Notes: generated from the letters alone by a model not told the origin. A stretch of 11,460 bases of DNA from DASZXJ01 sp035545895 (GCA_035545895.1 DASZXJ010000214.1:1-11460); one strand, 5' to 3'; shown: positions 1 to 7,569, counted from the stretch's first letter. Made by a program: numbers and translations.

Positions 1-123
1 TTGGTCAGCGCCGAACCGCGAACCGGCGCAGCATTGGGACTGGCCGCAGCCCACGGCTTCGCCAGCGTCACGGCTGCCGATGCAAAGGGATGGTTCGAGA
101 AATGCGGCTACTGTGTACACTGA
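1..123 (+). CDS. C-terminal fragment of a probable IS630-type transposase
   Basis: An open frame enters from the left edge and stops at TGA 121-123, giving about 40 residues. The tail contains TAADAKGWFEKCGYCVH, which resembles the C-terminal end of IS630-family DDE transposases, where a T-x-x-D/E-(A/C)-x-x-W/Y-F-x-x-(A/C)GY pattern closes the protein. The fragment lies beyond the catalytic DDE core, so whether the element is intact cannot be judged here. No terminal inverted repeat or TA duplication can be assigned in the 60 nt before the next gene. The match rests on one short motif, so another C-terminal protein end is possible. Confidence 0.42.
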   Translation: MVSAEPRTGAALGLAAAHGFASVTAADAKGWFEKCGYCVH

Positions 124-183
124 CCTGAAAACCGCTCTAAAAATATGGCCAGTAAACTAAGCCAGTTCTGGAAGAGGTGCTGT

Positions 184-600
184 TCATCCCGCTGCGCGGT
201 TGGCGGGCGGCATTATCGATGATCTGACCGCGCCGGCGGGCGTGCCGAGGGCGGCGATCAGTTCGGCGCTGGTTATGGGCTTATAAACAATCCGCTCGAC
301 CGCGCCGGTGTGCAGGCCCTGCACGATCAGACTAAGGTCACAATAATCCGAAATGAGAACGCGTTTCACCTGGCCATGTGATTTTTGAGCAATTTGGAGC
401 ACTTCCAAAGCCGCAATTTGCGGCACGGCGTTGTCGATCAACAAGGCATGCGGCGCTGCGCCGCTGTCGAGCATCGTACGGATGGCGTTGATATCTCTCG
501 CCCAGAGCAAGTCATAGCTGCGTGAAGTGGCATTGACGATCGTGCCGACCGTTTTCAAATCCACGCAGACGACAATCAAAGATGGACGCTTAGCGGACAT
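184..600 (-). CDS. Single-domain response-regulator receiver-like protein
   Basis: The protein is about 138 residues and consists of one CheY-like receiver fold with no output domain. From the ATG at 600-598, beta-1 is LIVVCVD (acid D14). The phosphoacceptor position is D56 in HALLIDN, the switch Ser/Thr is S84 in VLISDY, and the conserved Lys-Pro is K107-P108 in IVYKPI. The usual acidic pair of beta-1 is reduced to one Asp followed by Leu, so Mg2+ binding and phosphorylation may be weakened. An in-frame TTG at 660 would add 20 residues. I prefer the ATG at 600 because a GGAG (612-615) lies 11 nt upstream of it and the longer form would run through a perfect inverted repeat (639-656). It is the last gene of the minus-strand group; no histidine kinase is visible. 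It may be a partner protein or a degenerate regulator. Confidence 0.78.
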   Translation of the reverse strand: MSAKRPSLIVVCVDLKTVGTIVNATSRSYDLLWARDINAIRTMLDSGAAPHALLIDNAVPQIAALEVLQIAQKSHGQVKRVLISDYCDLSLIVQGLHTGAVERIVYKPITSAELIAALGTPAGAVRSSIMPPANRAAG

Positions 601-638
601 GTCGTTGTTCACTCCAATGAATAAAGGTGACTCCAACA

Positions 639-656
639 TATCGAGCAGCCTCGATA
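639..656. promoter_or_regulatory. Perfect 7-4-7 inverted repeat in the receiver-gene leader
   Basis: TATCGAG-CAGC-CTCGATA is a perfect palindrome with 7-nt arms and a 4-nt centre. It lies 38 nt upstream of the preferred ATG (600) of the receiver-like gene, in the 119-nt gap between it and the RCK_N gene. It could be an operator for a dimeric regulator or an mRNA hairpin in the leader. The arms and geometry are seen directly; the role is inferred. Confidence 0.45.
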
Positions 657-719
657 ACAACTTAATGATGATTTCGTCTTTTGATTATTCAGACTCGTCG
701 CGGAAAAAAATGGTGCGGT

Positions 720-1163
720 TTACTTTGGTAGTTGAAAGCGGTGATCCAGCCGCCTCAACAGTTCTTCAGCGACGATCTGTTCTGCCACGATGACTTCATC
801 CGCGCCGCGCGCTTTCGCCTCGATGCCGGCGGAGGTGTAATGACATCGCGTAATGATGCGAATGCGCGGATTGAGTTGCCGCGCGATGGAAGTGGCCTCC
901 AAAGCCGCCTTCTGATCCGGGATGGCCAGAACAAGCAGTTGAGCAGTATCGATTCCCGCATGCTTTAACACCTGCGGATCGGTGCAACTTCCCTCAATAA
1001 TGGACGTGCCCGATTTCTCACAGCGATGCACCGTGGCGGGATTCAATTCAATGATGCAATGTGCGATATGGTGCGAGGCGAGCCAGTCGACGACGATTCT
1101 TCCCGGCAGGCCGTAGCCGGCAACGATGGTGTGAACGGGGGAGTTGCAGTGCTCGTCGCTCAT
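720..1163 (-). CDS. Stand-alone RCK_N / TrkA-N domain protein
   Basis: The 147-residue protein is a single Rossmann-type RCK N-terminal domain of the kind that regulates K+ channels and KefB/KefC-type antiporters by binding NAD(H) or other nucleotides. Visible motifs are the glycine-rich loop GYGLPGR (residues 16-22), the acidic residue ending beta-2 (E39 in IIEL), the IIEGSCTDPQVLKHAGI segment (55-71) that matches the family GDAT...L..AGI block, and the closing GADEVIVAEQIVAEEL (120-135). It lacks an RCK_C domain and any membrane segment, and no transporter lies in the window, so it must act in trans on an unseen partner or have another ligand-sensing role. The ATG at 1163 is preceded by a purine-rich GAGGCGGA. 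It follows the HerA-like gene by 36 nt and is probably co-transcribed with it. Confidence 0.85.
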   Translation of the reverse strand: MSDEHCNSPVHTIVAGYGLPGRIVVDWLASHHIAHCIIELNPATVHRCEKSGTSIIEGSCTDPQVLKHAGIDTAQLLVLAIPDQKAALEATSIARQLNPRIRIITRCHYTSAGIEAKARGADEVIVAEQIVAEELLRRLDHRFQLPK

Positions 1164-1199
1164 GCGTGAATCCGCCTCAAGCCACGATCTGATTTTAGT

Positions 1200-3653
1200 C
1201 TACCATGCGGGCGTCGTTCCCGCCTGGGTTTGCCAATGGGGCGCCCAGCCCAGCACCACGGCCCGCACCTTCACATCCGTCTTTTTCGGACGCAGTGTGA
1301 TGCTTTCCAGTTCCTCGCTTTGCGGGTCATATTGCATGGTTACGTCGTTAAGCTCATCCTGAAGCTGCTGATTGAGATCGTCGATCTGTTTTTGGACTGC
1401 GCCGACGGTTTCCTCCGCGCGGGAGACATCGCCGGACTCCTTCATGCTGCGGCTGACTCCGCGCATGGCCGAGCCGGCGCGATTGACGGCGGCGGCGCTG
1501 ATGGTCTTTCGGCCGAATAGCGCGCCCAGCACGGTGGCTCCAAACGAAATCGCCGTTGATATCTTGGCGGATGATGCCTGTTGCTGCTGCGCCTGCACCT
1601 GCTGTTGAGCGCGCCGCAGGCGTTCATCCAGCGCGGCCAGCTTCGGAGCAAATTTCTGTTGCAGTCGGTTCTTCTCGAAGTCGCGTTTTTCACGGAACAG
1701 TTGAGATAATCGCACGCGAAATTGTTGTTCGGTTTCATCCGGTTTGGAAACCTGCTTCATCGCGCTGCTTTTGAAAATCTCAAGTGTCACCGTGCGGAAA
1801 AGGCTGTCGGAAAACATTTTCTGCCAGGTCGCATAGCTCTTGGCCTGTGTGCCCAGCGGAGGGACAGATGCGAAGGCCGGGTTATCGCCGGGCGCTTGCT
1901 CGAAATCGGTTTCAGCCAAATCCAATTCTGTTGCATGCGCCCAGTCGATCGGCACGGGGCCATCGACAAATCCGGCTGCAAGACATTTGGCGATGCTGAC
2001 CATCACGCCGGACTTGCTGTCGTTGAAAAACACCTCGGCCGTGCCCACGACCATCGGCTGATAGAGCAGCTTCGCATCATCCGGCGTCGCGCTGCGAATC
2101 GGAATAAACTGCTGCGGCAAGGTCGGCGGGAGCAGTGGACGAGCATTCGACGCATCGGCAGGCAAGGCAGTATTTTGCACAACCGGAGCAGCAGTCTGCG
2201 GTTTGGGCGCAGTCGCGGCGGGAACCGCAGGAGCGGAGGACTTGCGCGAATCCATCAGTTGCTTGATCTGCTGCCGGGTGAGCGGACCTCGCAAATAGGA
2301 GAGCGCCCAGCGCGATTCAAAAACCACCGGCCCATCATCGTGCACGTTGTTCATCAGAAACACGCGATTGCCCAGACTCGAAAGCACCTGCTGCATTTTG
2401 TCGCGATCAAAATTTGATGATGCGCTGGCGGCAGCGCTTTCCAGACCATCGAGCAGACGCATCTTGTCGCGCTCGGTCTGCAAGCGGCCGATGAACCACG
2501 TTCCGCAGTTGGCCAGGCCCTTGTAATCCAGGTCTACCGGGTTCTGTGTCGCCAGCACTACGCCCACGCCAAACGCGCGGGCCTGCTTGAGCAAAAGCAT
2601 TAGCGGCTCTTTGCTAGGCGGATTCTGCACCGGCGGGAAATAGCCGAAGATTTCGTCCATGTAGACGATCGCGCGAAGGCTGGTCGTGCCGCTTTGCTGC
2701 CGCGTCCAGCCGACGATCTGGTTGAGCAGCATCGACACGAAAAACATCCGCTCCGCGTCGCTAAGGTGCGCAATTGAAAAAATCGCGATTCGTGGCTTGC
2801 CTTGCGGCGTGTAGAGAATTCGCGAGATATCCAGCGGCTCGCCGTTGAGCCAATTCTCAAATCCCGGCGCTGCCAGCAAATTGTTCAACCGCATGGCCAG
2901 GGCAAAGCGGTCTTTTTGCGAAAAGAACGATTCCAAGTCCATCACGCCCACGCGTTCGAGCGGCGGTTTTTGGATTGCTTCGATCAGGCCGGCCAAGTCG
3001 AGATCGCGCCGCTGTTTCCACGAGGTGGCCATGATATTGCTGAGCAGAATGTGCTCCCGGCTGATCATCGGGTCGGCTTCAACGCCGACCAGCCCGAGCA
3101 AGCCAGTTACGGTCGTGCGAATTTGTTCCTGGAGCAGCTCGGCATCGTCCAGCGTGCTTTGCGCGGGAACCGCGAACGATCGCAGGATGGAAATCGGAAT
3201 GCCCGCCGTGCTGCCGGGTGTGTAGATCTGAAAATCAGCCGCATCGCGAAGTTTCTGAATTCGCGCGCCGTCCTGTCCCCACGAGGCAAGTCCTTTGGTC
3301 CAGGTTTGCGCTTCCTGCTGGGCAAACTGCGCGGGGGAAATGCCCTTGCGGCGGGCATCATCCTCGTTGATCCATGGCGCGAAATCTTCGGGACGAAGCT
3401 GCGGAAATGTCAGCAAAAGATTTCCAAGATCGCCCTTGGGGTCGATGACGATCGCGGGAATGCCGTCAATCGCGGCTTCTTCGAGCAGTGACAGGCAAAG
3501 CCCTGTTTTGCCGCTGCCGGTCATTCCCACGCAAACGGCGTGGGTCACCAGGTCCTTGGAATCGTAAAGAAGCAGGTCTTCCTGCCCCTTGCCTGCGGCC
3601 AGGTCATAGCGACGGCCAAGGTAGAACACGCCGAGTTTTTCGAAGTCTTGCAT
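1200..3653 (-). CDS. HerA/DUF87-like P-loop ATPase with coiled-coil C-terminal extension
   Basis: This 817-residue protein belongs to the FtsK-HerA class of ATPases. Walker A is GMTGSGKTG (43-51), followed by VIDPKGDLGNLL (69-80), which is typical of HerA/VirB4-like proteins. Walker B is AIVYMDE (328-334), and LATQNPVDLD plus FIGRLQTERDK (367-397) form the sensor and arginine-finger region. Residues about 470-515 are a Pro/Ala-rich linker. The second half has a helical, Gln-rich coiled coil (about 645-695), a short Gly/Ala hydrophobic patch (702-718) and another helical stretch (740-772). Proteins of this layout are annotated only as ATP-binding proteins; a motor on DNA or protein is inferred and the substrate is unknown. 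No NurA, SIR2 or other nuclease partner known from HerA defence systems is adjacent. It starts 42 nt after nuoD, and no strong SD is seen before the ATG. Confidence 0.85.
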   Translation of the reverse strand: MQDFEKLGVFYLGRRYDLAAGKGQEDLLLYDSKDLVTHAVCVGMTGSGKTGLCLSLLEEAAIDGIPAIVIDPKGDLGNLLLTFPQLRPEDFAPWINEDDARRKGISPAQFAQQEAQTWTKGLASWGQDGARIQKLRDAADFQIYTPGSTAGIPISILRSFAVPAQSTLDDAELLQEQIRTTVTGLLGLVGVEADPMISREHILLSNIMATSWKQRRDLDLAGLIEAIQKPPLERVGVMDLESFFSQKDRFALAMRLNNLLAAPGFENWLNGEPLDISRILYTPQGKPRIAIFSIAHLSDAERMFFVSMLLNQIVGWTRQQSGTTSLRAIVYMDEIFGYFPPVQNPPSKEPLMLLLKQARAFGVGVVLATQNPVDLDYKGLANCGTWFIGRLQTERDKMRLLDGLESAAASASSNFDRDKMQQVLSSLGNRVFLMNNVHDDGPVVFESRWALSYLRGPLTRQQIKQLMDSRKSSAPAVPAATAPKPQTAAPVVQNTALPADASNARPLLPPTLPQQFIPIRSATPDDAKLLYQPMVVGTAEVFFNDSKSGVMVSIAKCLAAGFVDGPVPIDWAHATELDLAETDFEQAPGDNPAFASVPPLGTQAKSYATWQKMFSDSLFRTVTLEIFKSSAMKQVSKPDETEQQFRVRLSQLFREKRDFEKNRLQQKFAPKLAALDERLRRAQQQVQAQQQQASSAKISTAISFGATVLGALFGRKTISAAAVNRAGSAMRGVSRSMKESGDVSRAEETVGAVQKQIDDLNQQLQDELNDVTMQYDPQSEELESITLRPKKTDVKVRAVVLGWAPHWQTQAGTTPAW

Positions 3654-3695
3654 GGTGCATGAAATGTAAGTGCGCGATCGTGAATCGGCGCCGGC

Positions 3696-4895
3696 CTATC
3701 GATCCACTTCGCCCATCACGATATCGATCGACCCGACAATGGCGGGAACGTCGGCCAGCAGGACGTTCTTGCACAATTCGGTGGTCACAGCCAGATTCAC
3801 AAAGCTCGGTCCGCGGATATGCACGCGATAGGGGATGGGGCCGCCCTGGCTTTCAATGAAGAAGCCCAGATGACCGCGCGGGTTTTCGTATTCGGCGTAA
3901 ATCTCACCGGCGGGCACTTTCATGGCTCGCGGCGTTTTGGCGCGGAATGCGCCTTCGGGCATTTGTGCAATGCACTGACGCAAAATGCGCACGCATTGCT
4001 TCATCTCGAGCATCTTGACCCAATAGCGGTCCCAGCAATCGCCAAGCGTTCCGCGGCTGCCGTCGCCCACGCAGACGTCAAATTCCAGCTTGTCGTAAAT
4101 GCTGTAAGGACGGTCCTTACGCAGGTCCAGCGGAATGCCGCTGCCGCGAATCATCGGGCCGGAGAGGGCATACTTAATGCACAAATTCTTGCTGACCACG
4201 CCGACGTTGGCGGTTCGCTTGATGAAAATATGGTTGAAGCTAAGCAGATCGTTGTATTCGTCGATCTTGGGTTCAAAGTAATCGAGGAACTCGGTCAGCT
4301 TGGTGAGAAAACCCGGCGGCAGATCCCATGTTACGCCGCCCACGTTGATATAGGAAAGCGTCAGCCGCGCGCCGCAAAGCTGTTCAAACAGATCCAGGAT
4401 ATATTCACGTTCGCGGAAGGCGTAGAGGAACGGCGTAAACGCGCCCATGTCCAGGCCATATGTTCCAAAGCTGACAAGGTGCGATGCAATGCGGTTCAGT
4501 TCGACCGCGAGAATGCGGATGTATTCCGCCCGCTGGGGCACTTCAATGCCCGCCAGCGATTCCACCGCCATCGCCCAGGCGTGGTTGTTGTTCATCGCGG
4601 CCAGATAGTCCAGCCGGTCGGTGTAGCCTATGTACTGGTAGTACGCGAGATTCTCCGCGATCTTTTCCTTGCAGCGGTGCAGGTAGCCCAGGTGCGGAAT
4701 GGCTTCAAGCACCATTTCGCCGTCGGTGCGAAGGACGATTCGCAGCACGCCATGGGTTGAAGGATGCTGCGGCCCCATGTTGACGAGCATCTCTTCGGAC
4801 TGCACGTCGATCTCTTCATCCATCCCGCCCGGCGCCAGGCCATACGAGATGGTTTTCAAACTGGGATCACTGCTGGGTGGCGTTGCAATGGACAT
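3696..4895 (-). CDS. nuoD: NADH-quinone oxidoreductase subunit D (complex I 49-kDa subunit)
   Basis: The protein is 399 residues, the usual NuoD length. It is part of the peripheral arm of complex I at the quinone-binding site with NuoB and NuoH; no cofactor is bound by D itself. Family signatures are NMGPQHPSTHGVLR (39-52, with the quinone-site His), HLGYLHRCKEKIAEN (68-82), YYQYIGYTDRLDY (85-97), RIASHL (135-140), GGVTWDLPPGF (186-196), GTLGDCWDRYWVKMLEM (282-298) and the C-terminal DIVMGEVDR. An upstream in-frame ATG at 5060 would add 55 residues of unlike composition. The start at 4895 is chosen because GGAGAA stands 9 nt before it. The neighbouring genes are not nuoC or nuoE, so this subunit is separated from the rest of the complex, at least within the window. 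Confidence 0.96.
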   Translation of the reverse strand: MSIATPPSSDPSLKTISYGLAPGGMDEEIDVQSEEMLVNMGPQHPSTHGVLRIVLRTDGEMVLEAIPHLGYLHRCKEKIAENLAYYQYIGYTDRLDYLAAMNNNHAWAMAVESLAGIEVPQRAEYIRILAVELNRIASHLVSFGTYGLDMGAFTPFLYAFREREYILDLFEQLCGARLTLSYINVGGVTWDLPPGFLTKLTEFLDYFEPKIDEYNDLLSFNHIFIKRTANVGVVSKNLCIKYALSGPMIRGSGIPLDLRKDRPYSIYDKLEFDVCVGDGSRGTLGDCWDRYWVKMLEMKQCVRILRQCIAQMPEGAFRAKTPRAMKVPAGEIYAEYENPRGHLGFFIESQGGPIPYRVHIRGPSFVNLAVTTELCKNVLLADVPAIVGSIDIVMGEVDR

Positions 4896-4902
4896 TGAAC
4901 AA

Positions 4903-4908
4903 TTCTCC
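4903..4908 (-). promoter_or_regulatory. Ribosome binding site deciding the nuoD start
   Basis: On the minus strand GGAGAA lies with its GGAG 9 nt upstream of the ATG at 4895-4893. This favours the 399-residue NuoD over the 454-residue reading from 5060, whose extra N-terminus has no family similarity that I can see. Confidence 0.7.
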
Positions 4909-5050
4909 GCAATAACCGGCCGACCTGAGCCGGGGATCGTTCGCGAGTGAAGATTGTAGGAGTTACAGGGTTCGAACGCCAGATTCCCGGATTTAACGGT
5001 AATTGGGTGGTTTGAATGCGGATCAATGGAATTTGCCCGTGGCTCGGATT

Positions 5051-5067
5051 TGCGATCCATTATCGCA
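5051..5067. promoter_or_regulatory. Perfect 6-5-6 inverted repeat between nuoD and the 5170 gene
   Basis: TGCGAT-CCATT-ATCGCA is a perfect 17-nt palindrome in the divergent gap between nuoD (minus, start 4895) and the small plus-strand gene at 5170. Its right half contains CCATTATCGC (5057-5066), which recurs exactly at 7561-7570 inside another 6-5-6 repeat. It is a possible operator; function is inferred. Confidence 0.4.
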
Positions 5068-5169
5068 TCCTAAATCCGCACTGGCTGGTATCATTACATG
5101 GGCTGCACGATTCCCATACTTGCATGTTATCTGTCGCATGCGCCATTAAATGGTAGGTTATCCCGCGGC

Positions 5170-5535
5170 ATGGACCTCAACGCGCTTACTAAGTTCGAGT
5201 GGCACGACCTCCCGGTAGTGAGGTTGTGCATTTCCGAATCGGGCCTTGATCTCGTCGTAACGCCGTACAACGAGGTCGCCGCGACGCACGACCGGTTTCG
5301 ACTGACCCTGCGCGGCGCATCGTGCGTGCGGCTCGACGTGCGGGGCGATCTGTCGCCGCGGGACTGGTCGGACCTGGAGGTGTCGCGGTTCGACTACCGT
5401 GCCACTGACGATCGTCGGCTAAGCGGCACGCTAAGCATTTTGCCCGGGTCAGCGGGGGTTTGGTCGATCGCGTTTGAGAACGCACAATGGGGGCTAGAGC
5501 AGTTGCCCCCGGATGTCCCCGAATCCGTGGAATAA
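5170..5535 (+). CDS. Hypothetical protein, about 121 residues
   Basis: I do not recognise this protein. From the ATG at 5170 it begins MDLNALTKFEWHDLPVVRL and alternates short hydrophobic strands with charged turns (for example LDLVVTPY, RFRLTLRG, CVRLDVRG, SGTLSILP, VWSIAFEN). This suggests an all-beta, soluble, acidic protein with no signal peptide and no membrane segment. An in-frame ATG at 5098 would add 24 residues (with cysteines and a Leu-rich stretch) but shows no better SD. The 5170 start is preferred because the text before it reads like non-coding DNA. By eye it is more GC-rich than nuoD and argJ, a possible sign of accessory origin. It lies 99 nt upstream of the P-loop kinase-like gene in the same orientation; whether the two work together is unknown. 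Confidence 0.6.
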   Translation: MDLNALTKFEWHDLPVVRLCISESGLDLVVTPYNEVAATHDRFRLTLRGASCVRLDVRGDLSPRDWSDLEVSRFDYRATDDRRLSGTLSILPGSAGVWSIAFENAQWGLEQLPPDVPESVE

Positions 5536-5549
5536 CCAGTCGTAGCAGC

Positions 5550-5572
5550 GGACCGGGCGGGCGTCGCGGTCC
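5550..5572 (+). other. Short GC-rich hairpin after the 5170-5535 gene
   Basis: GGACCG (5550-5555) and CGGTCC (5567-5572) form a perfect 6-bp stem with an 11-nt loop, 14 nt past the stop of the hypothetical gene. No T-tract follows, so it is not a standard intrinsic terminator. It may be an mRNA 3'-end stabiliser or chance. Confidence 0.25.
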
Positions 5573-5634
5573 CCGTAATACAAAAGCCGGTCGGTGCTAG
5601 CTCAGCCGCTGAAACTCAATCCGTTATCCTGCCT

Positions 5635-6153
5635 ATGCCCCGTCGCATTCACATCATTGGCTCGACGGGTAGCGGCAAGACGCACATTGCTGGGATTCTG
5701 TCGCGGAAGTTGAGCATTCCCGCATTCGATCTCGACGACCTGTTTTGGGATCGAACTTCTCCAACATACGGCGTACGGGCAGCGGAAAACGTGCGCAGCC
5801 TTAAGCTGATGGAGATCGTGGCACGCGACGAATGGATCATCGAAGGTGTCTACCACCAATGGGTCGGAGCGAGCTTCGACCGGGCGGAAATCATAGTTGC
5901 GTTGGTGCCATCCGCGTGGCTGCGCGACTTTCGTATCATTCGCCGGTTCATCAATCGCAAACTGGGATTGATTCCGTCCAAGCGCGAATCCCTGCATGAT
6001 CTGTGGCAACTGCTTCGCTGGAACCATGGTTACGATCACGACAATTACCCACGTGCGATAGCGTTCATTCGCGAGCGAAACCGTACGGTGGTCGAGTGCA
6101 AGTCCATTCACGACGTGCTACAAGCGGTCGGGGCCGATGCATCGGGCTTTTGA
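5635..6153 (+). CDS. P-loop kinase-like protein of the FlaR / topology-modulation type
   Basis: The 172-residue protein is a compact P-loop NTPase related to adenylate and shikimate kinases. It begins PRRIHIIGSTGSGKTHIAG with Walker A GSTGSGKT (9-16). It then has FDLDDLFWDR (31-40), the acidic substrate-side motif, and WIIEGVY (67-73), matching the WIIEGNY block of proteins annotated as DNA topology modulation protein FlaR. The Arg-rich lid segment RDFRIIRRFINRK (97-109) follows. The substrate of this family is not established; a nucleotide or small-molecule kinase is likely, and the FlaR name is historical. The ATG at 5635 follows no clear SD, but the P-loop begins nine residues in, as expected, so the start is probably right. 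It is convergent with argJ, with a 100-nt gap and no convincing terminator. Confidence 0.8.
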   Translation: MPRRIHIIGSTGSGKTHIAGILSRKLSIPAFDLDDLFWDRTSPTYGVRAAENVRSLKLMEIVARDEWIIEGVYHQWVGASFDRAEIIVALVPSAWLRDFRIIRRFINRKLGLIPSKRESLHDLWQLLRWNHGYDHDNYPRAIAFIRERNRTVVECKSIHDVLQAVGADASGF

Positions 6154-6253
6154 TGGCCAGCTTCCGATTGACCTTTGAAATCCTGCGGCGATCAGCTTCC
6201 ATCGCTTGAGAATGTTTTGCCCGCTCATCGATGCCCTCCGAGCGTACGAACTC

Positions 6254-7459
6254 TTACGTATGGTAATCCGCGTTGATGGTCACATATTCCTTCGACAAAT
6301 CGCAAGTCCAAACCGTTGCGCTGGCTTTTCCGAGATTGCAGGCGAGTTCGATCCGCACTTCCTTGGCGGCCAGTGATTTGCTGACTTTGCCGGCGTTGAA
6401 CGCCACCGGCTGACCGCGACGGAAGACCAGCGTGTTTTGCAGCTTCAATGCAGATTTCTCGGAATCAAACGGCACGCCCGCATAACCGGCGGCTGAGACG
6501 ATTCGTCCCCAGTTGGGGTCGTTGCCGTTCATGGCGCATTTTACAAGCGGAGAATTGGCGATGCTCCGGGCGATCGCGCGGGCGGCTTGAACATTTGATG
6601 CGCCGGTCACGTCGATTCGCACGACCTTGGTCGCGCCTTCGCCATCGGCAGCAATTTGATAAGCAAGCGATTGGCAGGCTTCATTCAATGCGCTGGCGAA
6701 CTTGGCGACGTCGCTGGCTGATCGAATGGTTGCGCCGGATGCTCCCGAAGCCAGCACGCAGGCGGTGTCATTGGTGCTGGCGTGGTCATCGACCGTCACC
6801 GCGTTGAAGCTGCCATCTGCTGCTTGCTGGACGAGCTTTCGCAGCAAGGCAGGGGAAATGGAGGCATCGGTCGTGAGATACGCGAGCATGGTCGCGTGTA
6901 AGCCCAGCCTGGGCCCGATCATGCCGCTGCCTTTGCAAACGCCGGCTATGGTGATCTTTTCTCCGCCTATCTTCACACGAACCGCCGCCTGTTTTCGCCG
7001 GGTGTCGGTGGTGAGAATGGCATCGGCGAACCGCAGGGCATGTTCCTGGCTGTTTCCGAGGTATTCATAGGCTGAATCGATTCCATTTTTGATCTTGCCC
7101 ATTGGCAGATGATGACCGATGATACCGGTCGAACTGGGCAGGAGCAGATGCGGATCGCAGCCCAAGTGTTTGGCGGCAAGTTTGCACATCTGAACGGCGT
7201 CAGTCAGCCCTTGGCGGCCTGTGCAGGCGTTGGCATTACCGGAATTGACGACCACACCGCGAAGCGTTCCGCGCGCGATGTGTTTACGTCCAATGATGAC
7301 CGCCGGCGATACGACGCGGCTGGTGGTGAATACCGCCGCTGATGTTGCGGGTGATTCACAAATCAACAGGCCAACGTCCAGCGCCTGCTTGCTTTTGATG
7401 CCCGCCGCCGCGGCACCGGCGCGAAAGCCGCGTGGTGTCAATAAATGCATGTCCGCCAT
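6254..7459 (-). CDS. argJ: Bifunctional ornithine acetyltransferase / N-acetylglutamate synthase
   Basis: The protein is 401 residues, full length for ArgJ. It moves the acetyl group from N-acetylornithine to glutamate in the cyclic arginine pathway, and bifunctional forms can also use acetyl-CoA. Signatures are AAVFTTSRVVSPAV (41-54), VVVNSGNANACTG (69-81), SSTGIIG (109-115), GVCKGSGMIG (173-182), HATMLAYLTTDA (188-199), VDDHASTNDT (223-232), NDPNWGRI and the C-terminal VTINADYHT. T190 in ATMLA is the expected autocleavage site and nucleophile, dividing alpha and beta chains. Between the GMIGP motif and AT190 there are five residues (RLGLH) where the family usually has about two, a likely local insertion. 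VDDHAS replaces the common VDGDTS. It starts with ATG at 7459 without a strong SD, stands alone, and is divergent from the glycosyltransferase gene. Confidence 0.95.
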   Translation of the reverse strand: MADMHLLTPRGFRAGAAAAGIKSKQALDVGLLICESPATSAAVFTTSRVVSPAVIIGRKHIARGTLRGVVVNSGNANACTGRQGLTDAVQMCKLAAKHLGCDPHLLLPSSTGIIGHHLPMGKIKNGIDSAYEYLGNSQEHALRFADAILTTDTRRKQAAVRVKIGGEKITIAGVCKGSGMIGPRLGLHATMLAYLTTDASISPALLRKLVQQAADGSFNAVTVDDHASTNDTACVLASGASGATIRSASDVAKFASALNEACQSLAYQIAADGEGATKVVRIDVTGASNVQAARAIARSIANSPLVKCAMNGNDPNWGRIVSAAGYAGVPFDSEKSALKLQNTLVFRRGQPVAFNAGKVSKSLAAKEVRIELACNLGKASATVWTCDLSKEYVTINADYHT

Positions 7460-7552
7460 GCTGATAAAGGGTATACGAATGCATCGACCACGTCGAATTT
7501 TTTGAGTAGTTCTATGGTGTGTCTGGAAGATTCAGTCGATCCGCATCGCTGC

Positions 7553-7569
7553 CGATAAAACCATTATCG
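7553..7569. promoter_or_regulatory. Perfect 6-5-6 inverted repeat upstream of the glycosyltransferase-deacetylase gene
   Basis: CGATAA-AACCA-TTATCG is a perfect 17-nt palindrome in the 148-nt divergent gap between argJ and the gene at 7608, 38 nt before its ATG. Its right half overlaps CCATTATCGC (7561-7570), the same 10-mer found at 5057-5066. It is a candidate operator; no -10/-35 pair is clear around it. Confidence 0.4.

Noticed and set aside
1722..2417. A 231-codon plus-strand open frame opposite the HerA-like gene
   Set aside because: Arg/His-rich translation typical of an antisense frame; no motif and no start signal.
1200..3653. A HerA-based antiphage defence system
   Set aside because: No NurA, SIR2, DUF4297 or other effector nuclease lies next to the ATPase; the neighbours are respiratory and regulatory.
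3819..4760. A 313-codon plus-strand open frame opposite nuoD
   Set aside because: NuoD is unmistakable on the other strand; the antisense frame is open only because of the codon bias of nuoD.
4950..4990. A tRNA T-loop-like GGGTTCGAAC upstream of nuoD
   Set aside because: The flanking bases do not form a T stem, and no acceptor, D or anticodon arms are found on either strand.
5098..5169. A longer N-terminus for the small hypothetical protein starting at the ATG at 5098
   Set aside because: No SD, and the extra 24 residues differ in composition from the rest; the ATG at 5170 is preferred, though not proven.
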